Source: Hybos culiciformis (lineage: Eukaryota; Arthropoda; Insecta; Diptera; Hybotidae). From it: 64,000 nt of DNA. The position numbers were made by a program, and so were the translations under genes. Positions within the stretch are counted from its first letter, which is position 1, and the number at the start of each line of letters is the position of its first letter. Under the pieces are notes generated by a model. That model was not told the DNA's origin. It saw nothing but the letters and a program-made list of their open reading frames with translations, and ran no database searches. Below are positions 1-13,400 of this stretch, piece after piece. The stretch is taken from the NCBI GenBank assembly GCA_964007475.1, contig OZ023273.1:132116732-132180731 (forward strand), read 5' to 3'.

Positions 1-183
1 CCACAGATATTGATAAAAATTCGCTATACAATATAGGCACAATAATTTACATACTAGTAAAATTTATAATAATATTATTTTAATTCAAAAAATACTTTGG
101 TATTTAGAAATAAGTATTCAAAATTTCTCAATTTCTTGCTATGGTAATAATACGTATGTATGTATAAAAATATTTTACCCCAA

Positions 184-297
184 ATGAAGCCTTTAATTAG
201 TGCAACCCAACATGGATTTATGCCTAGTCGTTCTACTATTACAAATCTAGCTATTTTTACTGACTATGTCGCTTCTCAACTTCCCGTTTACGTATAA
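184..297 (+). pseudogene. Non-LTR retrotransposon (LINE) reverse-transcriptase fragment
   Basis: A 37-codon open stretch ending in TAA. Its translation contains ATQHGFMPSRSTITNLAIF, followed by TDYVASQLP. The pattern QHGF..xRSTxTNL is the conserved finger/palm segment of Jockey/I-like LINE reverse transcriptases, where the usual form is QFGFR..RST..NL. No catalytic FADD segment follows and the flanks are plain A+T-rich DNA, so this is a short dead fragment. The clade is not certain. A remnant with the same QHGF signature lies at about 20.66 kb. Confidence 0.7.
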
Positions 298-3200
298 TTT
301 AACACTTGATATTATTAAATTTCATGGCAAAGCTCATTTTATGATATGGTGAGTATAGTAAGTTAATTGGTTAGGTACTCATAGTTTTAAATGTTAATTT
401 TATCTAAGAATTTGAAGTAATATTCTTTACTTGAATTTAGTCAAACTCTAAATTTCATTCTTTTTAGACTTGTTTCTTTATATTTTTCCTTTTTTGAATT
501 TTTTAAACAATATTTTATAAATCCTATCTATAGTTTGTAAATTTTATTATTAGTCCTTAGTTTACTTTTATATACCAAAACTTTTGTAAAAAGTAAAATC
601 CAAATAGCTTATAATTGGTTTAATATTAAACTGTTAGCTGTTAATTGAATAAAATAAAAATAAAAAAAATAAAATAAAAAAAATAAAATACAAAATCGTT
701 CATATATATATATACCTTAGTCAGTTTGTCATTAAAGAAATTCTTTTGAAGTGTCTGATGATTATTCGGTTGGCATAACTTCGAATTTTAAGATTATCCA
801 TCAAGGTTAAATTTTGTACGAATGTTTGTAACAATTTCGAATTAAAAATTATTTACGATAAATATTCAACGAAAAGTTATTCTTCATAGCAAAATAACAA
901 TATCAAAATCAAATGAGATTGATGTAGATAAAAAATTAAAAAGCAATAAAGTATTTTTATTTTTTTTTCATCAAGGCAATTATCATCCGGTATGTTCAAA
1001 AAGTTTTTAATTTCTAAAATGCAAACAATTTTTTTATATTTATTTATCCTCTAAAATTCATTATAAAAAAATAAGAACGAAGTCCACGTAACAAGAACTG
1101 TGAGGCTTCTTGAAAATGTTACATGTTGATTTTTATTTTTTTTTAGTTGTTATTTTAGTTTTTTTTTTTATTAAATGAAATAAAATTATATGGTTGATGC
1201 ATGCGAATTCTTATATTGGATAGTCAGGAGAGAAGGATTTTGATAGGGCACGAAACATCCTTGTAAATGTGGACACACAAAATAAGATTGAGTAATTTAT
1301 TTCTTTATTGTTTAACGATTTTACAATTTTATTTTTATTTTTTATTTTTTTTTTTGTAATTTTTGTTTTCATTATTCTTCTTCTTTAATATAATATAAAT
1401 TATATATGTACATTGGTTTGAATATTTATGTTGTATGTATATAAACATATATATTTTTTATTACAAAGATTAAAGAATTGTTGTAATTTTGCGTAGAATT
1501 CATATGTAAAATGAAACAAAAGCGATTAGAATATTTGCATTTTGATTATTTTTCATTTTTTTTTTTATAGAGAAATGGAATTTTAAAAATCGTAACAATG
1601 AATTGTTTTCGAAAGGCTGGATTAAAATAAAAAAAAACATAAATAAATAACAAAATGTTTGAAATGGATACAAAAATATATATTTTTTTTATTACAATAT
1701 TTATAATATAAATTGATAACAATTGTTGATGGAATAATGGGTGGTTATAGTTGAATTGACAAGCCCAGTCTTAATAGCTGACTCTGTCCATCGTAAGTTG
1801 ATAGATGTTCGAAACTAATTAAACTAAAATTAATTATCATACAAGAACTGGACTTTATTGAGTGATTCATGTATTCGTAACTTTAAAATGCTCGTTCTAA
1901 ATTTATTTCATCAGTATTACCACATCAAGATAAATATGAGTTATATAAGCACTTAAACTATATCGACTTACACCATTATTCTTGTATTTAATTTACTCTA
2001 CAGCCATGTGGGTGCTAGTGTTTACATCAACTATAATGATGTCTTCGAAAATCCTCTTTGTCCCGTTGGATCATCAATGGAACCTTAATGTTGTACATCA
2101 ATTAGATTTTTTTTAAATGTACTATGAAGTATCTACAAAACAATTTTGGGGTACATGTTGTATGTACATTGAGAATAATATGTTTAAAAAATTTTATAAC
2201 TTTAATTAGTATCTAAAAATGTAAAATTAACTTTATTAATACGCTTCGTTATTTGAACACAGTTAAATTTCAGGCTAAATTTTTCTCACGTTGTATAGTT
2301 TTTTTTTTATAATAACGACTTAGTTGTCCATAAAATAATATTTTATAATTCTAGGGATTGAAATTAGTATTTTTAAATTTATTTTTTTTTAATTTTTGCT
2401 TGTCAATTTTTATACAAATTATCATCATTTAACAACCGAACAAAGTATAAAAAAAAAAAAAACTTAACTAAAAATATTTTTCAAGTTATTTATCATACTG
2501 TTATGTGCCACCAACTATAATATGGTAATAATGGTGGATAATGGAATATATTAAGATACAAGATAATTTACATTTGTGCATTATAAATGCTTCATCTGAT
2601 ATCTGTCAACTTAAATGAAAAACAAAAAAAAATAACAATCCCAGAACAAAGATGATCGATGAATTTTTATCATCATAACAAATTAATGGGGATAAGGTAT
2701 TATAACCTTATAGATATCTTCTGGAATATATATGAACACATATATCTATTTAAATTTATATAAATATTTTATAATTATGTAGTAGATATATGTACATTAT
2801 ATTTATACGATATATTTGGTATCATGCTCATATGCCTGTTCATTAATACTTCAAAGTCAAACAAAAAATTATTGTTTTTAAAGAAAAAAGTTTAAGTTAG
2901 GAAGCGTAGTTTTTTTGATTAGTGATTTTGTCCATTTTATGTCTCTGAACAGACACACATAAATATTTAATATATTTATTTTTACAATGTAAAATTAGAA
3001 GGAAAACCCAAGTCATTTTTGACACATTAAAATTATTTATTATTAACGCATCATAGTTAGCGAAAAGTTAATATAATTTGGAGGCGAAATTACAATTTTA
3101 GAAAAGTATGTATTTTAATATATTTTTTCATGTAAATTTTGATATCATGGTGATATCATTTTTTCAAATAAAGTATGTACTTTTCTAGGCGAAAATCAGA

Positions 3201-6200
3201 TGTCCTTGTAAAACTGTGTCACATAATTAAGCATATTTATAAATTAAGATTAAGTGAGTTCTGACTGAAAATGAAACATGATTAAAGAATTTTTATACAA
3301 TTATAATGTTTACATTTTTTATTGACAGCACACATACATTATTGATTTTAACATAATATATGGACTGATATTTCACATGAGTTATAATTCTTTATGCAAA
3401 GAAACAAATTCTGCGAAAAAAAAAAACAGAAAATGTATTATTAATTCAATTAATTTTTTTTTTATACATCCAAGTCAAAAACCTCCAAAAATTAATCAAT
3501 GGAATGTGACATTTTTTTTTTGAATTAATTCTATTATGAAAGTTTATGAATTTAAAACAGAGAACATTAATTATCTGTCCAATTGGTCCAATTAAATATA
3601 TGTAACTACTTGATAGTACTGGAAACTTTTTCCTTGCTATGACAAATATAGCTTATCTTGCTAAAGTCATTGCCTACTTCATGTACAGATAGCAAGGAAT
3701 TTACAGAAAATAATATAGCTGTGGCAGTACAGTGTACAATGTACATATAAAATAAATCTTCTTTGTTGATATTTGCGTTAATTTTTTTAGTTAATAGCAT
3801 CATCATCAGCACCATCGCAAAAAATTATATTATTCGGTTGCAAAATTTGACCATTATGGCTTATTATTTTCATTATTAAGTTACAATTTTATGAATGAAT
3901 ATTAAAGAATAAAAAGAATTTGCCGTCGTTTTGACACATAACTATAATAAAAAATAAAAGTCATAATCATGAATTTGATGATTCAACTCATTAGTTCTGA
4001 TGTTTAATAAGTAATCACTTTCTTTCTTTAACGACACAGCTGAGCTTAGAATATCCATTAACTTCAATAACAATTAAGAACCGACAAAACAAACAGAAAT
4101 ATTAAAAATGAAAAAAAAAATATACTCGTATATTGTTATCTCCTATAAAATTTTTAGATCAATTATCAGATTTTTTAAAAATATTTTTGCTGCATCACAT
4201 ACCATTCAAGGCCTTCCATTTTAATAACAAACTCGCTAAAAATCAATCAAAATATTTTTTCTTAAGATGATTTCTAAAGTTGTTCTAGTTAACTTTGATT
4301 TTTGTGAAAGTTGGTGTCAAAATCTTTTGTATTAGGATTATTTTTATAAAAAATCTTGACCAAAAATAATTAACCCGATTAAAATTTATGACATATAAAC
4401 TTGAAAATAAAAAATTCTAAAAATAATATAAACGAATAAATTCTGAAGATTGAAAGTCTGATTGCTGATTGAAAAAATGATAATTTAATAGACGGCAAGA
4501 TTTTGAAGTTAATTTTTTTCATTTATTCACTATGTTTGTTTCTTACCTTCTCATTAGTTTCAAAATATTTTCTCTTTGAGATGTCAGAAAAACAGCTTAA
4601 AACTTTTTTTTTTTATATTAAGAATCTCATAATTTGGGTTTTTTGTAAATTTATTTATTCAGAATATAACAGAAAACTATTATCTGCATTATGCAAAGAA
4701 ATATAAACGCTCTACCTATTGAGAGTATACTTATGAATTTAAAGATAAATAAAGTGCATTTTAATTGTATGATATAGCAAAAAAATTTCCAATAATCGAT
4801 TTAAGTATTTTGTTTATTCAACAGAACCAGAAGCTTAATAATAATCATCAGGCAAGATAAAGTTATAAAACGCAACAAAAATTTTTATATTTAATTCTTC
4901 GTCCAATTTTTAAAATTGGTAATATAAAAAGGTTAGTTTAAGATTAAAATGCATTAAAGAGTAAGGTAATCGTAGCAAAATTAACGCATCCAAAATTGAA
5001 TATTATAAAATCTAGGTGTATAGGGTTAGAATTAGACTTTTCACGCCTACCATGACTGTACTCTACTGTTCTATACGCATAAAAATCAAAAATTCATACT
5101 AAGCTGGTATTTCGCTTCATATGTCCGGCGCTCCCGTTTTATCTTAACTTGAACTTGAAAGTGAGTGCAAGAGTATGATATATTATCATTGGAAGACCAC
5201 AAATCTTCCCGTAAAATTGACATTATGATCAGTTTACTTAATTCGCTGTCGATTAGTTCAGATTACAATTGATGAAATTTAGAATTGGCACTGCATTTTT
5301 GTTTATTATTTACTCTTTTCAAACTTAATAAATATTTGGTATTCAAACTGGTATTCAAACTTACCAAATATTTTATATTTTGTACGAGAGCTTTTCCTTT
5401 TAACAAAAAAACTTTGATTCCTTTGATTTTATCATAAAAACTTATTGTTATTATGTTTAACTTATGGTATTATTTTTAATAAAAATTAAGAAAAAAAAAT
5501 AAAATAAACGAGAAGAAAGGACCACACGCAGTATAAAATGAAAAATTCAAAGAACATTCTAAGATTTTTGTTTAAAAAAATAAGTAAAACAACATGAACA
5601 TAATGTCCAATTTATGAATTGAAAATTAAGAAAAATAACAAAGTTTTATGCTGAAGAAAACAGAAAAAAAAAGAATGTTAAAGAGGAATAAAATACATTC
5701 CTTTCTGAAATAAAAAATAACGAAAATGAAAAATTAAATCCCCTGAAGGAAAATTCTCATTTTAAAATTTACTATCTGAGAATTTTTTTAACGAATTTCT
5801 AAATTTTTTTTTTTAGAAAGTATAAATGAACCAACAGTCTTCTAGGCGATTTTTATTTGTGGGTGATCACTGAAAAAATTCTTTAAATTTAAAAGAAATA
5901 TATTTTTGAATTATTTTTTGTAAGTTTTACTCAGAAAATATTGTGTACTAAAATTATTAGTTCTTAGTGTATTAAATTTGTAACTTTGATTCGCTTGGGG
6001 CGCTTATCTTAAACTTGTCGATTGTTGAACTTATTTTATTTTTATTTTTTTTTGTTGGTTTATATATAACATCTTTTTGCACGTAAATCAGGTCCCTAAT
6101 TTATTCTAATTTTTTTATGAAATTATTATACTAAAAACTTTTAGATAGTGTGTAAAATAGATGTAAATTGACATTTTTCATCTGGAAAAAATATTTGTAG

Positions 6201-9200
6201 AGTCAAATTCCAATTTCGCCAAGAACACTCAATATTCGAAAATATTTTTTTTTTAAACAAGCTCGTTTGTGCTTATGTTCATTTTGTATTCGAATTTTTA
6301 TTACAGATTAAAATAAAAAATATTTTTTAATGTCCCCAACTTTTATAGATTTTAAGTAACTGATAATTTTTTGGTTTTTATTTCTTGCTCTATCAAAGAA
6401 ATATTTATAATGTATATAATCAAAATTTACGGAACTACCTAATATAATGAAAAGAAAAAAAATTAAATAAAATTCATTTTTTTTTTAAATGCTGAGTAGA
6501 AGATTGTAACAAATGTAAATTAAATTCAAGAATCTTAAATATTGAGTCATTTTCAAAGTAATATTTTTTTTTCTTGCTTTTATCAGAAATGATGGTCGTT
6601 TTTATGCATGTTTTTTAATTGTGTTTAATTACAAGACGCGGAGATATACCGAGAAATAAAAAAAAAAAAATGTATAATAAAAAACACATTCTTGAAAAAT
6701 AACGATAAATAAACATTTTGTTTTAAATTTTGTTTATTTGATTTTTTTTTTTCTTATTTTCGTGAAATAAGGATATTAAATTTTACCAATCGTTTGCAAA
6801 ACTTGTATAGTGCATACCAATAAATATATTCGATGATGAAAAGTTTTGTTGTATTATAGAATTGTGTTAAAAATCAAAATAGTATATTATAGTAGCGTTG
6901 AAGAAATCTCTAAGTTAAATTTCTATAATTTTTCGTTATCAAAGAATTTTCTGTCTTAACAGTCTTGTTCTATCTTTAAAAACTTTTATTTCATAAAATA
7001 CTAAAAGATCTGATGTGATCATTGAAGTCATTAAAGATTCTCATAATTCTGATATTTCAATAAGTTCGCCAAACTTATATAATATGATTCACGTTTATCG
7101 TTTCGATTTTGTAATATTTATTTAATAAGTGTATTGTACTCTGTATTTATTTATGTTGTTACTTTTTTTCGTTAAGTTTTGCAACTGTTCCAGAGAATAA
7201 ACAATTTATACTTAAGCAAATGATGATGATGATGATGATGTAGAGATTTCTTGTATAAAATAAAGACTAAAAAAAAAATTACATAAAAGATGTATAACTA
7301 CTTAAAATAAATGCATTTTATGCACTCACCAATATTATCGAAAGTCATTAATTTTTATGTCTTGCTAATCTTGAAAGATGAAAAAAATTTTAAGTAAAAT
7401 TAAAAGTTTAATTTTTCAATATTTTTTCATGCATTACTTTGCTCGGAAAATATTTTACGAGAATAACAAAAAAAAAACTTGCAAGGTTATTAGCTTTTTT
7501 AATACATACACTTAAAAACAAAAGACTTCAATGCAAAAGAAGTCAGAAACTTTTTTTTTTTTTTTTAATAAAAATATTAAAATTTCTTTTGCACGATTTT
7601 CAAAATATGTATATTTAGAAATATTGGTTTTTACTGTTTTTTAGTGAATTAATAATTTTTTGTAAAATGATTAGATATTGAAATATATTTTTGTTTTAAT
7701 TTATGTGGAAACTTTGAAATTTTTGGAAACAGGAATGAAAAGCTTAAACTCATTATAAATCATTATTTGTTTTCCTTTATTATTTTCCAAACATTATTAT
7801 TTGTTGTTTATTTTAATATTATTTCTATCCCTCTTACTAGCTTAATAAATTTTTACCATTTTCCAATTAACGATGAATTGTTTCCTAAAGTTTACAAATT
7901 TATAAATTAACAAATTTTCAGGAAATATATAATTCTATGACTTTATAATATTATCACAACATAATTGTTTCAAATAATTATATCGAAATTTGGGCAATGA
8001 TGAGATTTGAAATTAATTATATTATAATTACTTCCGCTTTGATTATTAATGATTTTAATTCGATTTAAAAAAAAATCTATTAAAAAATAATAATTCTTTT
8101 TAATAAAATTTATATTAGAAATCATGATTTGATATTATCATAACGAAACGAAAATTAGAAAAGCCCTGATAAGAATATTTACCGATATAAAAGGAGTTTC
8201 TAGATATACGTCTCTCCTAAAGGATTCTGCAAGTTTGATAGTTTTGTAAATGCAATTTCTTCTCTAGCTTAACTTCCCATTAGTATTAATTTTGCTAATG
8301 TGATTTATTTTCTAGAATTTTTATTTTAGGTTTAAAGAAAATTTGTCTTAGTTAACGTTCATAAAAAGGAAGCAAAAGGTCCTAGAACACAAAAAACCGA
8401 ATCAAAAATATAGTTTTCGACTCAGCAATGTATTAAACATAATTTCTACCCACTATAATCAGGATACGATGTTTGCCTTTTGAAAAAAATATTTTATCTT
8501 CAATTTATTTATCTAAATTTTATTTTTTTTCTTTTATAGTAAGATTCTTATTATATTGACATAAATAATTGAACATAATTTTTTTTTAATAAAAATACCA
8601 TGACCAATAAATACTTGAAAAAAAAAATTATTATTGGTTGTGTACAGAAGAAGTTCATAAATTTTTTAAATATCGAAATCAATAGATGAAAATATATGTT
8701 ACGCAACAACATTATAGATTTATAAAAAAAATAAAATAAAAAATAAAAATTAAATAAACTTGCTTTTAAATTCAATTCCTATACAGACGTTTTGTCTAAT
8801 GAAACTTGTATTCAATTTAAAATGAATATTTTTGCATTTAACAAGACGTATATTAAAAACAAAAATAATTTTTTTTTTTTTTATTTATATATTCATAAAT
8901 AAGTTGTTGTTTTTTTTTTTTTTTTATTTACTTAAATTATGAAAACATGAAAAACAAAAATACCTTGAATTTATAATAAAAAATAAAAAAAAAAAGTTTT
9001 TTTTAACAACCAAATCGTGTCTGGCGTCCGTTTGTCTATCTGTTTGAGAGAGAAGAATTAAAATTCAACTTATATGCTAAAATAACTAAATTTTTATTTT
9101 AAAGAAAACTGAAAAAAAAAATAAAAAAAAAATATACAACATACATAATATTTATCTGTACATATATATGTATATAAATGTATATAGAAAATCAGCATAA

Positions 9201-10231
9201 TATTAAAAGCAAAATACCTTATTGATATCTATCTGCGCGTTATTATGCACTTTTATTTTTCCATGGAGGTCTTATATGATTTTATTAGTTTTTTATCGTT
9301 CTCTGATTTTCTTTTTATTTATTTAGTTTAAAATTTTCACATTTGCATTCCCAATTTCAATTGAAATCAGTTAAAAGTAAAAAATGCAAATTTCTTCTTT
9401 GAATAATATTTTCAAGTTAACTTCTTTTATCTTAATATAAGTTATATTATATACTTAACTAATATCAAATTTAGTAATGAATCATTTTCAAATTTCACAA
9501 AAAGAAAAAAATTTAGGTACAAAAATTAATACAATTTTACTAGAAATATGTCTTATATATAATTTTCCAATTTTCATTTACATTTTTTTTTTACAAGTGC
9601 AAGTGTTTATAATGCCTTCTTGTTTATTTTAAAAAACGAAGTTATTTCACTGTCTTTTTTTATATTATTGCATTATGGTTATGGGATCTATTTTCATTAT
9701 GAGAAAATTTATGTAATTTTTTTATTATTCTTTAATTAAAAACCATAAAGTAATTAAAATAAAGGAAACATCAATTTGTTTCTGCTTAATTGTTCGTAAA
9801 AGAATAATTCAACAGATCTTTGTTTATTTCAATAACCAAAAGAAGGAATTTTTTTTTTTAAATATTATTGAGGATAGATGTAAAGTAAAAAAAAATATTG
9901 AAAACTTGATTCGATAAAAATTACATGCAAAAATGTTAAGAAAAACTTTAAAAACAAGTTAAAAATGTATGCTTCATTAATTAAATGTTTGGTATTTTGA
10001 ATATTTTATATATATACCTACCTAGTATCTACATTATCCAATGGTTAAAAAAAAAGTCGATTGAATCTTTAGAAAAAGTCTTTTTATATCAGTTTGCAAA
10101 AGTATTTAATATGCAGAGATTTTCCGACTTTTATGAACAATGAAGTAAACACGAGAAAACGTATTTTAAAAAAAAATTAAGACAAAATTTTTTCTTCAGT
10201 GATTTCTAATTTCAACTAAAAGAATTAAATT
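298..10231. other. A+T-rich non-coding DNA, no gene seen
   Basis: Nearly ten kilobases of A+T-rich sequence with frequent poly(A)/poly(T) runs. The few open frames are short, low-complexity (Lys/Asn/Phe/Ile-rich) or lack an ATG, and none resembles a known protein. A TGA trinucleotide microsatellite lies at 7221-7240. Small palindromes such as TGATATCATGGTGATATCA (about 3.14 kb) are present but isolated. I see no RNA gene and no clear transposon ends. Confidence 0.6.
7220..7240. repeat. (TGA)n microsatellite
   Basis: About seven perfect TGA/GAT units in a row within non-coding DNA. A simple sequence repeat, likely length-polymorphic. Confidence 0.85.
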
Positions 10232-10492
10232 TTATGTATTCATAGGTATGCACCATGAAATAGCCTCTAAAGAAATAGTACATCCAAAAAGATCAAATGA
10301 CATAACATCTAATAAGATCTCACGTAAATGGGTCATAACATTCACCGTGGTATTTCTGTCTCCTTTGAAAGAGCCACAACGCCCAAACAAAATATTCAGC
10401 CTCTTGTCCCTCTGACTTAACCAATGGCTACGCGAGCAAATATAGATAAAAATTACAACAGAACTTCTAAAAATAAAATAATTAACAAACAT
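10232..10492 (-). other. Unrecognised open stretch with locally raised GC
   Basis: An 86-codon minus-strand frame. Its middle (about 10250-10440) is visibly richer in G+C than the surroundings and has normal amino-acid diversity, for example FGRCGSFKGDRNTT and THLREILLDVMSFDLFG. The first dozen codons are low-complexity, so the true coding part, if any, is internal, like an exon or a captured gene fragment. I do not recognise the family. No clear acceptor and donor pair flanks it. The plus strand is also open for about 55 codons over the same DNA. It could be a decayed transposon or gene fragment, or chance. Confidence 0.2.
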
Positions 10493-13400
10493 TTTTTTAA
10501 TTTAAATATTATTATCTTTTACCGTATGTTTAGGATGCTGATTCCCATTTGTACAAAATTGGTTCCAAATATTACGGCGAATCTGCCATAGTAATAAAAC
10601 TTACAACACAAGTTCTCAATAATAAAGTTATAAAGCAGAGAATGTTTTCTTGGTACTTAAGTTAAATTGGTATAAAGATGGTTGTTTACAAATGATTAAA
10701 AAAATATATACATATATGTGTACCAAATATGTATGTACTCATTTACATATTATTCATTTTATTTAAAATTAAAATTGAAATTATTACAAAACATTTTAAA
10801 GATATATCAATTAATGCTGATTCAAAGAACAAAATTTTTTTATTTAGTAAATATTTAACATCTGTGCTTTGTGTTATGTAAAACAAGAAAACTCTTCAAA
10901 CTAATTAAACAAAATTTAAATTGAAAAAAAATGTTTTGCCTTAAAAAATCTTTGTTTTAAATACATTATAATATTTAATTGAAAGAAAAATTTAAAAAAA
11001 TATTATAATAAGCAATAAGATATCTAGAGTTTACTGGGCAATGAGTAACTGAATTGTAAGTTAAATAACCGATGGAAAGTTATTGGTTGCATTAGATTTT
11101 TCTTAGACAATCTACAATCTACAAAAGTATAATGAACCAATAATTGAATAAATTTTATTTAACCAATTTCAAACTGTTTCAAATTATAAAATAATGTTAA
11201 TATTGTTGTATAATTAGGGAAAATTGACATTGACAGCCTACAATTTAATTTAATAATATTTAAAAATTAGAAAAATATAATTTCCTCATTTCACTTATTT
11301 TGTATAACAATTTTAAAATTGAGCTAAAAATCCATACGCATAAGCATGATACAAAACCTATACTTTAAACCCTCAATACTTTGATCTTCCGTTGTACTTA
11401 ACTTAAAAATTCGACTTTAGTAAATATTACTAAAATTCGTAGGATGCTATAGAAAAGTTTACCAATGTAAAAAATAAATTAAAACACTAACTTGGGGTAT
11501 AATCTTTCACAGAATATAACATTGATTTTTTTTGTTCATTTGTACTTGTATTTATTAATTTTTATTATTTAAACTTAGATTAGTTTTAACCCGTAAACAT
11601 TATTATTCATTATCACTCAAACTCTAAAAAGATATTTTTAATATTAAGTTTAAATTAACGAAATAAACGTTTTTGTATAAGAACAAAAATCTATGAAATA
11701 TATTCATTAAATTTGCTTTCCAACATTAAATTTTCATCCACGAATACTAACCATTTTATTTTCAAACTTATAAAAGGGAAATCGTGCGGAACTATACATC
11801 TTCAGCTAAAAAATAAAAATCAATTATCGAACTGGATATTGAAAAAATATTTCAATAAACTTCTATGAAGGTTGAAAAAGTTAAATCACCGAACATTAAT
11901 ATCACTCTCAATAGAAGTTGTCTGTGATCATTAAAAGATATGCCGTACTTCATTTTCAGGGATGATCAGCAACATTCATAAGAAAAATTCTTTCTTGCAA
12001 TTATTTTTTTTAATTTAAATTTAATTTAATTGGAGCAATTATATATTAAAAATCAAAAATATTATAACATTGGAATATAATTTTTAAGTGTACTATAAAT
12101 AATAAAAAAACTAATTCATCTGAAATGATGACAAAACAAAATTATAGGTAAAAGATATGTGTACTCTTAAACGCATCTTCAGTTCTGAAATGAAACCCTA
12201 AACCAAGCTGTAATCCTGTAATAATTTATGTTTTTTTTTCTTGAATTATTTTGAATATTTTCACTCACTTCAATATATTAACTGAATTCATAAATTTAAT
12301 TATACTTTACTTATGCATTGCAAAAAAAAACATTTTGTTTTTAATCTTCAAAATTGTATTTAAAAATTACAAATGGGCAAAAAAACAGAATTTAATCTAA
12401 AAGTGAAAAGAGATTGAAATTATATTAAGAAAGACCAAATTCGTTATCAGTATCAATCGACTTAGAAAAAGCTAAATTAAACAAATAAAACCGACCCAAA
12501 ATATTAAAAATTGAATGAGTCATGCGATTTTAATCTTTAAAGAATTTATTTTTTATTTTATTTTTTTTTTTAATATATTTATAAAATTAAAAATTCATCT
12601 TATACTTAAGATATGTTGTTTAATAAAATCCATCAATGTTATCAGCAAGAAAAAGTAACCATTAAGAACACCCAAATTGAATAAATGAATGAATCTCTTG
12701 ATTTTGACATTTAAGAAATCCTAGGTTTTCTATTAAAAATTAAATAAAGTTAAATACAAGGTGTTTTATTGTAATTTATTGCGGGTAAATGGGATTGTAT
12801 AAGGTAATTACATTAAGATAGACTGAGAAATAAAATTTTCCTCAATTTTCAATAATGTCGGTTACGCTCAAAATAATAGAAATTAGGATATAATCCAAAA
12901 ATTCGATGTCATATCATACTACAATCTTCAAGAATATATTATAAAAGGTACTGCCTACCACGTCTTAATACATATCGGGTTTACATACTTCTTCGTCCCA
13001 CGCTAAGGTCTAGTACATTATTATCATTAAAATATATTCTTTACTTTTTTTATAAATATAATAGATAAGTATGTACTTATAATAAAACAAATCGGGTACA
13101 GGACCTCTATAAGAATTAACAGTGACTCATAATGGTGTCGCTATGAGGCTTTTAGGTCCATGATCGACCAGCATGGCATCGTTCCAGCCTAACTTATGTT
13201 CTTTATTTGGGATATAAATCAATTAAATATATGATAACATTTCAAATATTTCTAATCTTTTCTTTTAATTTTGTTATTTTCTTACTTAAAATATTGTTAA
13301 AATGTGCTAAAATTTTTATTTACTCAAAAATTTAAAAAAAACTTTCATTTAACTTAACTGAAATATTTACTACCTCTACATTTATTTATTCACATAATTT

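Noticed and set aside
3606..3815. 69-codon minus-strand frame that looks faintly like a chemoreceptor exon
   Set aside because: No receptor hallmark motif, no convincing splice sites and no neighbouring exons were found. The N-terminus is a Met run from a CAT/CATCAT repeat.
4503..4706. Frame with a signal-peptide-like start (MKLIFFIYSLCLFLTFSLVS)
   Set aside because: The first codon is TTG, not ATG. Phe/Ile/Leu richness is expected from T-rich DNA, and no mature-protein family or cysteine pattern follows.
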